Of a stretch of 64,000 bases of DNA, positions 1-6,734 are shown in pieces. This stretch comes from JACVRN01 sp036403815 (GTDB lineage: Bacteria; Acidobacteriota; Blastocatellia; Pyrinomonadales; Pyrinomonadaceae): the NCBI GenBank assembly GCA_036403815.1, contig DASWQH010000014.1, forward strand, positions 62,001-126,000. The letters are read 5' to 3'. Within the stretch, counting starts at the first letter, position 1. Each line of letters opens with the position of its first letter. Made by a program: the position numbers and the translations under genes. A model generated the notes under the pieces. The model had not been told where the DNA came from and searched no databases. It saw only the letters and a list, made by a program, of their open reading frames with translations.

Positions 1-2
1 TC

Positions 3-131
3 TCCATAGGCCACGCGCTCATCAGCGACGCGCTTGAGCTGGGATTATCGAACGCGGTTAAAGCGTATCTCAAAATTCTATCTGAAGCCGAAAAAGAAGA
101 GAGCGTGGCAAAGAGCGTGCTGGCGTCTTAG
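3..131 (+). CDS. pdxJ: Pyridoxine 5'-phosphate synthase, C-terminal fragment (cut by window edge)
   Basis: Only the last 42 codons are inside the window, read in frame 3 and ending at TAG 129-131. The translation begins SIGHALISDALELGLSNAVK, which matches the conserved end of PdxJ (the IGHA..I..A...GL..AV pattern that closes the TIM barrel). PdxJ condenses 3-amino-1-hydroxyacetone phosphate with deoxyxylulose 5-phosphate to make pyridoxine 5'-phosphate, the last step of de novo vitamin B6 synthesis. The identification rests on this short tail alone. A class I palindromic element starts 11 bases after the stop. Confidence 0.72.
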   Translation, partial: SIGHALISDALELGLSNAVKAYLKILSEAEKEESVAKSVLAS

Positions 132-141
132 CGAAGTAGAA

Positions 142-300
142 AAGCTCCGTAGGAGCTAGATGTTTATAGTGCCTCAATCAAATAGCAGGCCAAGCTCCGT
201 TAGGAGCTTAATGTCCTGCCTTAAATAAACATTCCGCTCCTAACGGAGCTTAATTCTTTTTGGAAACGATAAGCTATAAACATTTAGCTCCTACGGAGCT
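142..300. repeat. Class I palindromic element G (GCTCC family)
   Basis: Outer palindromes AGCTCCGTAGGAGCT at 143-157 and its partner at 286-300 form a long inverted repeat, because the flanking bases also pair (GATGTTTATAG against CTATAAACATT). An inner inverted pair of slightly different palindromes (GCTCCGTTAGGAGC) lies at about 191-252. A second copy of the element is at 48108-48263. It sits between pdxJ and the cupin gene. An upstream ATG at 260 in the cupin frame lies inside the element, so that start was rejected. Confidence 0.85.
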
Positions 301-322
301 GAAAACATCCGGCGATTTAAAA

Positions 323-697
323 ATGAGCAAGAGCGATAGAGAAGACAGCGGGATTCCCGCAGAAAAATGCAGAGTGACTGTCGAAGAGGCGCTGGCACGC
401 CTGCCGGGTGCTGCCGGTGAAAGGTTTGTCTCCGTGCTTGAGCATGGAAGTCTGCTGGTAGAGATTTACGCGCCGCGCGAAACAGACCCGCAACAGCCAC
501 ACACGCGCGACGAGCTGTACATCATCGCGCAGGGAAGCGGCGTCTTCTTAAACGGTCATGTACGGCACTGGTTCAAGCGCGGCGACCTTCTCTTCGTTCC
601 GGCTGGCAGAGAGCATCGCTTTGAAGCTTTCACGGATGATCTGGCGGCATGGGTCGTTTTCTACGGGCCGGAGGGAGGCGAAGCCGCGAAAGGGTAG
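323..697 (+). CDS. Small cupin-domain protein
   Basis: A 124-residue single-domain cupin. The metal-binding motif 1 is visible as PQQPHTRDELY (H60, E64) and motif 2 as FVPAGREHRF (H98), the typical pattern of small beta-barrel cupins that bind a divalent metal. Substrate and reaction cannot be read from the sequence. The frame is open back to an ATG at 260, but those 21 extra codons are encoded by the palindromic repeat element, so the ATG at 323 is preferred. No strong ribosome binding site is visible. The GNAT gene follows 5 bases after the stop, so the two are probably co-transcribed. Confidence 0.8.
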   Translation: MSKSDREDSGIPAEKCRVTVEEALARLPGAAGERFVSVLEHGSLLVEIYAPRETDPQQPHTRDELYIIAQGSGVFLNGHVRHWFKRGDLLFVPAGREHRFEAFTDDLAAWVVFYGPEGGEAAKG

Positions 698-702
698 GCT
701 CT

Positions 703-1182
703 ATGGAACAAAGATTTTCGGACGTGACAATTCGCGCGGCGACCAACCGTGATATAGAGAAGATTACGGCGCTGGTCTACGATGCGCTCAGAGAGCACGG
801 CCTGCCGCCCGACCCGGAATGGACTGATGCCGACCTCAAAGATATAGAAGAAAATTACCTGAAAATCGGCGGTACTTTCGAGGTCATCGAAGACGTTGCG
901 GGAAACTTAGTCGGGACGGTTGGACTTTATCCTATGGACGCGGAAACCTGCGAGCTGAGAAAGATGTATTTCGCACCACAGGTACGCGGGCGCGGGCTGG
1001 GTCTTTATATACTTGAGCGCGCGGTGAACCGTGCGCGCGAGCGTGGTTTCAAAAAGATGACGCTGGAAACATCCAGCCGTCTGGAGAAAGCCGTCAAGCT
1101 CTATACACGCTTCGGCTTCCAACCTTACGAGAAGCAGCACAGGTCTATACGCAGTGACCAGGCTTACTTCTTAGAGCTATAA
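703..1182 (+). CDS. GNAT-family N-acetyltransferase
   Basis: A 159-residue Gcn5-related acetyltransferase. Motif A is seen as FAPQVRGRGLGLYIL (the acetyl-CoA pyrophosphate loop, residues about 90-104), followed by the usual helix (ERAVNRARERGF) and the LYTRFGF segment near the end. The family transfers the acetyl group of acetyl-CoA to an amine; the acceptor here is unknown. The chosen start is ATG 703, 5 bases after the cupin stop; an in-frame ATG at 649 would overlap the cupin gene and adds a non-family sequence. The gene converges on the O-methyltransferase, with a class I element between them. Confidence 0.85.
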   Translation: MEQRFSDVTIRAATNRDIEKITALVYDALREHGLPPDPEWTDADLKDIEENYLKIGGTFEVIEDVAGNLVGTVGLYPMDAETCELRKMYFAPQVRGRGLGLYILERAVNRARERGFKKMTLETSSRLEKAVKLYTRFGFQPYEKQHRSIRSDQAYFLEL

Positions 1183-1215
1183 TCTTAGAAGCTGTTTTGG
1201 AAAAGCTGATTCCCT

Positions 1216-1406
1216 GAGTCCCGTAGGGACGATTGGTAATAGCCCAGTGCTTTAGCGCTGGAAATAGATGTGAGCTAAAGAGTTGAGTCCCGTAGGGACG
1301 ACTGAAGCGCATGTTCAGTCGTCCCTACGGGACTCAATTTCTTTTCTTGCTCTTCTTTCCCAGCCATTTATGGCTGGGCTATTATCGTTTCGTCCCTACG
1401 GGACTC
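1216..1406. repeat. Class I palindromic element A (GTCCC family)
   Basis: GAGTCCCGTAGGGAC at 1216-1230 and the matching CGTCCCTACGGGACTC at 1391-1406 are the outer arms. Inside them are a hairpin CCCAGTGCTTTAGCGCTGG, an inner inverted pair (GTCCCGTAGGGACGACTGAA and its complement, around 1290-1340), and a second hairpin CCCAGCCATTTATGGCTGGG. Each palindrome can fold alone, and the arms can also pair over the whole length. It lies between convergent genes. Confidence 0.88.
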
Positions 1407-1458
1407 TTAAACGGCTTCAGCGCACTCGCTTTGAACCCGTACTCGCCGTGACAAAAGC

Positions 1459-2553
1459 CTAGACAGGTTTACTTTCGATGATGCTCAGGGAAGATTGTGT
1501 CTGGATGATAGTGGTTAATTCAAAGCCCGCCGCTTCTAAAAGCTCTTTGTATTCTTCGCGTGTGCGCTCGCGTCCGCCCGGCATGAGGAGTTGTTGAATG
1601 TCTATCACCTTTGCGGGCGCAAATTCGCTGTCCTGTGTGACTATCTCTTCTATGAGCAATAGCCTTGCATCCACGGACATGGAGCGACGGCAGTTCTTGA
1701 GAATCTCAATCGCTCTCTGGTCATCCCAGTCATGTATGATGTGCTTGAGTAGGTAGGCGTCGCCGCCTTCGGGCACGGATTCCAGAAAATCGCCCGTGAT
1801 GGTTTCGCACCGATCTGCAATCTCTTCCTGCTCGAAGAGGCGTTGTGCTCCGGGCGTTTGATTCGGCGTGTCGAAGAGGACTCCGCGCGTTGATGGATTA
1901 GCTTTAAGAATCTCTGTGACCAGCCTGCCCTGGCCTCCGCCGACATCAATTACTTTTCCGAAGCGCGAGAAATCATAGCCTGCCACAATCGCTTCGTTGT
2001 AGAGAGAGGCGCAGCAGTTCATGGCATCAAGGAACATCCTTGCATTGTCAGGATGACGATCAAGATGCTGGAAGAAGCTTGTGCCAAAGACGTGCTCGAA
2101 GGCGGACTCGCCGGTTTTCATGCTGTGCAGAATATCGCCCCACGCCTGCCAGTTACACTGACCGCCCATGCAGACCGCTAATGGTCGCAAAGAGCCTTCC
2201 GCATCCGTGCGTAAAGTCTCGCCCATAGGCGTCAGGCCGAAAACATTCGGCTCTGTTTCCTCAAAGACTCCGACCGCCGCGAGCGTTCTTAAAACTCTGT
2301 AGAGAGAAGGTGCGTGCATGGAGGTTGAGCACGCAAGCTCTTCTGAGGAGCGCGTGCCTTCTTGAAGCAGGTCTGCCAGCCCCAGCTTGGCGGCGACGTA
2401 GATGGCCTGCGAGAGCATGAAACCGTGAATCATACGCATCATTGCGGTGCGCGGCGCAGCCATGAGCGGAGTCACGTAATCCGCCGTCTCTTCGGCGTTA
2501 GCATGTACCTTGGGTGCGCCCGTTTGATTCGGTTCTAAATTAATTGATGCCAT
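1459..2553 (-). CDS. SAM-dependent O-methyltransferase (COMT / acetylserotonin O-methyltransferase type)
   Basis: A 364-residue class I methyltransferase of the plant-COMT / hydroxyneurosporene-methyltransferase family. The N-terminal third is the winged-helix dimerisation domain (SQAIYVAAKLGLADLL). The SAM-binding glycine motif IDVGGGQGRLVTEI is at about residues 197-210, and HIIHDWDD, carrying the conserved catalytic-position histidine, is at about residue 271. It methylates a small-molecule hydroxyl; the substrate is unknown. The frame is open back to 2724, but those 57 codons are unlike the family, so ATG 2553 is used. It is paralogous to the gene at 3551-4582 and lies in the same orientation as the cupin between them, suggesting a small tailoring cluster. 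Confidence 0.85.
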   Translation of the reverse strand: MASINLEPNQTGAPKVHANAEETADYVTPLMAAPRTAMMRMIHGFMLSQAIYVAAKLGLADLLQEGTRSSEELACSTSMHAPSLYRVLRTLAAVGVFEETEPNVFGLTPMGETLRTDAEGSLRPLAVCMGGQCNWQAWGDILHSMKTGESAFEHVFGTSFFQHLDRHPDNARMFLDAMNCCASLYNEAIVAGYDFSRFGKVIDVGGGQGRLVTEILKANPSTRGVLFDTPNQTPGAQRLFEQEEIADRCETITGDFLESVPEGGDAYLLKHIIHDWDDQRAIEILKNCRRSMSVDARLLLIEEIVTQDSEFAPAKVIDIQQLLMPGGRERTREEYKELLEAAGFELTTIIQTQSSLSIIESKPV

Positions 2554-2891
2554 AAGTTGTGCTTTGCGGGCAGTGGCTTTGCCCCCTTTGTGTGTGCAAT
2601 TTTCGCCCGCACGCTCTATGTCCGAAAAGCTACCGGACGGCAAGCATTTAAGAGCGAACCCCCTCTGAAAGGCTGTAAATTCAGCCTCTCTATTTATTAA
2701 CGCGAGAAGCCGGGTGGAATCCAATCAGAGCGGGACGGAAATTGTTTTGCGGAAATGGGGCGAGCCGCTGAAAGCTATACGTCCCCACCAGCCTACGAAG
2801 CCCATAGAGTCTACTTACAGGCTTTGAATGCTGGCGGGGACGTATAGCCGGGGGAGAGTCAAGGGACGAAGTTAAACGTAGTGCGCGTCCG
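2554..2891. other. Gene-poor gap with a long inverted repeat
   Basis: No convincing gene in 338 bases. The one clear structure is an inverted repeat with 18-bp arms, 17 of 18 matching: CTATACGTCCCCACCAGC at 2775-2792 and its complement at 2830-2847, with a 37-base spacer. It could be a terminator for the cupin gene (minus strand) or another palindromic repeat; no second copy was noticed. Confidence 0.55.
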
Positions 2892-3398
2892 TCACTTATC
2901 TTCTGAACGGACTGTTCCAATGCCGTACTTATCCCAGAGTGGAACAAGGCGTGGCATGGCCTTAGCCATATCGAGCGGGCCGGGAGGAAAGTCCTTGATA
3001 GCTTCCTCAAGGTCTGCGAAATACTGCTCGAACCCGGCAGGGAAATAGTAAGCCAGAAACCTCGCGGGCTTGTCCTCGTTGTTCCACCACTTAAACGGCA
3101 GCCCCTTTGGAATACGTAGAGACGAGCCAGCCGTTAAGATTACGGTTCGCTCTCCTAGCTGGAAACCGAGCGTGCCTTCTACGACATAACCCGACCAGTC
3201 CTCCCTGGTATGATAATGCAAAGCCGTTGGAGCTACGAAGCTAGGCCCGACCTCATAGTGAATCAGAGAGAATCGGCCTCCTGTCTGATGGCCTTCGAGC
3301 AGGTACGTGATGCGGTTCGGCCCGATTGAAATCTGTCGCCCCTCGCCCGGCAGAAGCCACGCGCCCTCTTTCCCAACATCTCTCTTATCCGCTGCCAT
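2892..3398 (-). CDS. Cupin-domain protein
   Basis: A 168-residue cupin. Motif 1 is ALHYHTREDW (H61, H63, E66) and the barrel continues with YVVEGTLGFQLGERT and a second motif around PKGLPFKWWNN. Metal binding is expected, but the histidine of motif 2 is not obvious, so the activity is uncertain. Start ATG 3398 follows a GAGGA ribosome binding site at 9 bases. The gene lies between two O-methyltransferase paralogs in the same orientation, so a role in the same modification pathway is plausible but unproven. A class II hairpin element lies directly upstream. Confidence 0.8.
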   Translation of the reverse strand: MAADKRDVGKEGAWLLPGEGRQISIGPNRITYLLEGHQTGGRFSLIHYEVGPSFVAPTALHYHTREDWSGYVVEGTLGFQLGERTVILTAGSSLRIPKGLPFKWWNNEDKPARFLAYYFPAGFEQYFADLEEAIKDFPPGPLDMAKAMPRLVPLWDKYGIGTVRSEDK

Positions 3399-3420
3399 AA
3401 CATTTAATCCTCTGCTAAAA

Positions 3421-3548
3421 GCAGTGACGAGTGACAGGTGACAAGAATAGTCTTCAGTTTTTAGTTTTCAGTTTTCAGAAGAAGAGCCATTCGCTTTTAC
3501 TGAAAACTGAAAACTGAAAACTGAAAACTGCTTGCTACTCGTCACTGC
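3421..3548. repeat. Class II hairpin element R1 (TTTTCAG / GTGACAA units)
   Basis: The outer arms are GCAGTGACGAGTGACAGG and CTACTCGTCACTGC. The inner arms are built of TTTTCAG units on one side and CTGAAAA units on the other, around the loop AGAAGAAGAGCCATTCGCTT. The element starts 22 bases upstream of the cupin start and ends 2 bases from the stop of the O-methyltransferase. The same loop sequence recurs, in either orientation, in R2 to R5. Confidence 0.85.
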
Positions 3549-3550
3549 TT

Positions 3551-4582
3551 TTATGCCGGTATGCCTTCGATGATGCTGACAGGCGATTCGGTCTGGATGA
3601 TGCGTGCCAGCTTGAAGCCACCGGCTTCAAAGAGCGCGCGCCATTCTTCGCTTGTGCGCTCGCGCCCGCCGTTCATGACCATCATCACGAGGTCTGCGAA
3701 CTTGCTCAGGTGCGGTTCGTTGCCTTCGGGTACTACCTGCTCAAACAGGATGAGCTTACCGTTCTCCGGAATCACACTGCGTATGTGTTTCAGTATGACG
3801 AGCGATTCTCTGTCTGCCCAGTCATGAATGATATGCTTCATGATGTAGACATCGCCACCCGCCGGGACAGCTTCGAAAAAGTTGCCGCCATTGACTTCGC
3901 AGCGTTCGGTCAAGCCCTCGTCCTTCATACGCTGCTTCGCGCCTTCTATGACCTGCGGGGCATCGAAGAGGAGACCGTTCAGGCTCGGATTCTTCTTCAG
4001 AATCGAAGCGAGCAGGCTGCCGTGGCCGCCGCCCAGATCAACTATCTTGTTGAAAGAAGAGAAGTCATAGCCTTCAGTGATTGCCGCTTCGACCATGCGT
4101 GTCAGCTCGGTCATGGACTGGTTAAAGATTTTCGCGTTTTCGGGATTTTTAGCAAAGTACTCCCAGCAGTTCATGCCGAAGACATGGTCGAAAGCCGTCT
4201 CCCCCGTCTGCACCGTGTGAAGCAGCGCGCCCCACGACGGATAATGAATCTCACCCAGCTCGCTTGTTGCCAGAGCGCGAAGCGAGACGGGAGCATCCGA
4301 GCGAAGCGTTGCGCCGAGCGGCGTCAGAGAGAAACGCTTCTCGTCGTCTTCAACCAGAAGCCCAACGCCTGCAAGCGCTCGCATGACCCTGTAGAGCGAT
4401 GGCGCGTGTGTGTTCGTGCTTTCCGCAAGCTCTGCGGCTGTCTTCCGATTGTCCTTCAGCTCATCCGCAAGCCCCAGCTTGGCCGCGATGTAGATGACGC
4501 GCGAGACCCAGAAGCCAGACATCATCTCTATCATCTTCATTACCGCTTGCCCGTTAATATCTACCTGCGCGTTTGCACTCAT
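3551..4582 (-). CDS. SAM-dependent O-methyltransferase, paralog of 1459-2553
   Basis: A 343-residue COMT-type methyltransferase, clearly homologous over its length to the gene at 1459-2553 (shared segments HAPSLYRVMRALAGVG, VDLGGGHGSLL for SAM binding near residue 180, KHIIHDWAD near residue 246, and a GGRERTSEEWRALFEAGGF end). The N-terminal winged-helix dimerisation domain is complete. A start at ATG 4582 gives a normal family length. The substrate is unknown. A long open frame on the opposite strand (3710-4609) is a shadow of this gene. Confidence 0.87.
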   Translation of the reverse strand: MSANAQVDINGQAVMKMIEMMSGFWVSRVIYIAAKLGLADELKDNRKTAAELAESTNTHAPSLYRVMRALAGVGLLVEDDEKRFSLTPLGATLRSDAPVSLRALATSELGEIHYPSWGALLHTVQTGETAFDHVFGMNCWEYFAKNPENAKIFNQSMTELTRMVEAAITEGYDFSSFNKIVDLGGGHGSLLASILKKNPSLNGLLFDAPQVIEGAKQRMKDEGLTERCEVNGGNFFEAVPAGGDVYIMKHIIHDWADRESLVILKHIRSVIPENGKLILFEQVVPEGNEPHLSKFADLVMMVMNGGRERTSEEWRALFEAGGFKLARIIQTESPVSIIEGIPA

Positions 4583-4629
4583 CGCTTACTTGTTCCTTTG
4601 TATCTGTAGGTTTTGGTTCTTAATCTCTC

Positions 4630-5472
4630 TTACCTTAAAGCCATGCCTTCGAGCGCCACCGTATACTCTTTCCTGTCCGCGTCGTAGCGTATGCTGTACT
4701 TGGTCGGATAGTAGCCCGGCCTGGCGTACTTCTGCGGCAGCTTAATGTATTCCGTCAGGTTAGTCTTCGTCTCGAAGAGCGCTTTGGCAATCATCGGCTC
4801 GAAGAAGATGAGCTTGCCGTCATAGTTTCCGTAGAGGAAGGTTCTGGTAAAGGGCTGTCCTTTAAGCTCGTTCGAGGTCGTGTCAATCCAGTGCGCGCCC
4901 ATGCGCGGGACAGCCGTGTCGGGCGGCAATATATAGCCAGCCGGAACATATTCGGCGGCGGGCTTCTGGTAGCACTTCTGTAGGTCTTCGCCCTGTGCCG
5001 TAATCCGCTGCTTCTCTTCAACAGAGATGGTGTAAAAATGTATGTCGAAGTGCGGGACAGTGTAGATGTTGGCGGGCGGATGACCCATAGGATTCCAGTC
5101 AAAGCCTATGTGATCGAAGGCCGTGGCCGCAGCTTCTTTGGGCAGAGGAAGGTTAATCTCAACGCTCTCCTGCCCCCTGGGTAACTCCATTGGCGCAGTC
5201 TTAAAGGCCGACTCGCTGATGGTCAAGCCCACCGCCGAGGGCTTGCCCGCTTCATCCAGAGTTACCCAGGAACGCACAGTGCCGCTGCCCAGCGGCCTGG
5301 TTGCTCCGACGAACGTCCCCGCCTTGCCTTTCGCCGGAACATGGGAGCGTCGCCCCTTCTCTTTGCCCGCTCCAAGCACCGCGCCCTGCGTGAAAGCTAA
5401 ACCGATGATTAAAAGCAGAAGCGCCAGCGCCGTTGATACGTTTCGTATAATCGTCATCCTGCTCGCCATCAT
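4630..5472 (-). CDS. Secreted TTHB210-like (DUF5602) protein
   Basis: A 281-residue exported protein. The N-terminus has a signal peptide (basic MMASRMTIIRN followed by ALALLLLIIGLAFTQGAVLG). The mature part carries the segment FDHIGFDWNPMGHPP...YTVPHFDIHFY, with closely spaced histidines, that I recognise from TTHB210-like / DUF5602 proteins; the biochemical role of that family is not established. The start is set at ATG 5472, preceded by GAGGAGA 8 bases upstream; the frame is open 10 codons further. It lies 47 bases upstream of the O-methyltransferase in the same direction and may be co-transcribed with it. Confidence 0.7.
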   Translation of the reverse strand: MMASRMTIIRNVSTALALLLLIIGLAFTQGAVLGAGKEKGRRSHVPAKGKAGTFVGATRPLGSGTVRSWVTLDEAGKPSAVGLTISESAFKTAPMELPRGQESVEINLPLPKEAAATAFDHIGFDWNPMGHPPANIYTVPHFDIHFYTISVEEKQRITAQGEDLQKCYQKPAAEYVPAGYILPPDTAVPRMGAHWIDTTSNELKGQPFTRTFLYGNYDGKLIFFEPMIAKALFETKTNLTEYIKLPQKYARPGYYPTKYSIRYDADRKEYTVALEGMALR

Positions 5473-6061
5473 TCTCTTGTCTCCTCTAAATTTGCCTTTC
5501 AACTGTAAACGCGTAATCGGAAATCAAACTGAATCACGGGCACGAAAAAAAATTGAAAGAAAAAGCGAAGAAGGAGTTAGAGGTCGGAGGTTAGTCAAAA
5601 GACGGTTACAAATTCATGTTATGCAATAAAGCTATTTTGAGATGATGCGTCAATTAGTCTGCGCGAGCAGACGGAAGAATAAAGCCACAGGCGTCAGCCT
5701 GTGGGAGCCTGGCCGCCCCTCGATTCCAAGCCCGCGTTAGCGAGCGACAGATATTCAGGCACAATCAGCCCCTCGTCTTCTGTCGTCTGCTCACGCAGAC
5801 TCTGATAATTATTCTGTTGCTCTCCCCTGACTCCGCCTGCGGCGTTCGTCAGGGGCTTTACTCTGTCGTCTGCTCGCGCAGACTGGTTGAGTCGTTTCTC
5901 TATCCTCAACCTATGCTTTCGACAACCTCTAGCCTCTTCTTCGCTGTTTCACTTCTCCTTTTGCTTCTGTCAGTTTGACTTTCGAGGTGTACAAAAATTA
6001 TGCTCGGCGTGAAACGAAGGGAATAACCCTACCTGACTGTCCGTGTCTGGACGTTCTCAGT
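5473..6061. other. Divergent intergenic region holding a class I element
   Basis: Region of 589 bases between the divergent secreted protein and sigma factor genes. The first part (5500-5640) shows no recognisable structure. Element I fills 5656-5884. An open frame of 71 codons inside the element on the minus strand is produced by the repeat and was not called. An in-frame upstream ATG for the sigma factor exists at 5975 but the family start fits 6062 better. Confidence 0.6.
5656..5884. repeat. Class I palindromic element I (GTCTGC family)
   Basis: Three copies of a GTCTGC-GCGA-GCAGAC type palindrome lie at 5657-5672, near 5790-5807 and at 5868-5883. Between them are two hairpins, CCACAGGCGTCAGCCTGTGG and the stem CCCCTGAC...GTCAGGGG. 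The layout matches the other class I elements, although the palindrome sequence is unrelated to theirs. Confidence 0.75.
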
Positions 6062-6631
6062 ATGACGCCCCAAAAGCCGGAGGTTACACAGCTACTAAAG
6101 GAATCAGCGCTCGGGAATCGCGCTGCGCTCGACCAACTCCTGCCGCTCGTCTACAACGAGCTTCGCGGGATAGCCGACCGCTATCTAAGGCGAGAGCGCA
6201 CTGACCATACGCTGCAAGCCACGGCGCTCGTACACGAAGCGTACCTGCGGCTGGTGGATCAAAGAAACGTTGAGTGGCAGAACCGCGCACACTTTTTCGG
6301 CGTCGCAGCACAGATGATGCGGCGCATCCTTGTGGATCACGCACGCGCTCAACAGACGGCAAAGCGTGGTAGCGGAGGCATCAAAGTTTCCCTTGACGAC
6401 GTGCTTGAGATTTCGGACGAGCAACTGGACAGCATGCTCGCGCTCGACGACGCATTGAAGGCTCTTGAGCAGCTTGACCCGCAGAAGAGCCGCATCGTCG
6501 AGCTAAGATTCTTCGGCGGCCTCTCCATAGAAGAGACCGCCGAAGCCCTTGGCATCGGCACCGCAACCGTCATACGCCAGTGGCGCATGGCAAAGGCATG
6601 GCTCTATAACGAAGTGACAGGTGACAAGTGA
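6062..6631 (+). CDS. ECF-type RNA polymerase sigma factor (Sig-70_X6 group)
   Basis: A 189-residue extracytoplasmic-function sigma factor. Region 2 is seen as LLPLVYNELRGIADRYLRRERTDHTLQ and ALVHEAYLRLVD, and region 4 as LDPQKSRIVELRFFGGLSIEETAEALGIGTATVIRQWRMAKAWL with a clear helix-turn-helix. It matches the TIGR02999-type group often found in Acidobacteria next to Ser/Thr kinases, as here. Start ATG 6062 gives the normal length; ATG 5975 adds 29 atypical residues. The last residues EVTGDK and the stop are encoded by the start of class II element R2. No anti-sigma factor is adjacent, so control by the downstream kinase is a reasonable inference. Confidence 0.88.
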   Translation: MTPQKPEVTQLLKESALGNRAALDQLLPLVYNELRGIADRYLRRERTDHTLQATALVHEAYLRLVDQRNVEWQNRAHFFGVAAQMMRRILVDHARAQQTAKRGSGGIKVSLDDVLEISDEQLDSMLALDDALKALEQLDPQKSRIVELRFFGGLSIEETAEALGIGTATVIRQWRMAKAWLYNEVTGDK

Positions 6632-6734
6632 AAAGCACAGTTTTCAGTTTCCAGTTTTCGGTTTTCAGCTTTCAGAAGAAGACAGATTGCTTTGACTGGA
6701 AACTGAAAACTGAAAACTGAAAACTGTTTTTTTT
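6614..6734. repeat. Class II hairpin element R2, ending in T8 at the kinase start
   Basis: Starts with GTGACAGGTGACAAGTG inside the 3' end of the sigma factor gene. It then has four TTTTCAG-like units, the loop AGAAGAAGACAGATTGCTTT, and complementary GAAAACT units ending at 6726. Eight T residues (6727-6734) follow and touch the kinase ATG at 6735. A stem followed by a T run looks like an intrinsic terminator, yet it lies where the kinase ribosome binding site should be. Confidence 0.85.

Noticed and set aside
1216..1406. Insertion sequence
   Set aside because: No transposase frame, and the 190-bp element is made only of palindromes; a REP- or MITE-like repeat fits better.
3421..3548. CRISPR-like array (short repeated units)
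   Set aside because: The units are 7-mers without spacers and form inverted arms; no cas genes are present.
3710..4609. Open frame of 299 codons on the plus strand
   Set aside because: It is fully antisense to the O-methyltransferase at 3551-4582, which has clear family motifs; the translation is Arg/His-rich and has no recognisable domain.
5694..5909. Open frame of 71 codons on the minus strand
   Set aside because: It lies within class I element I and is made of its palindromes.
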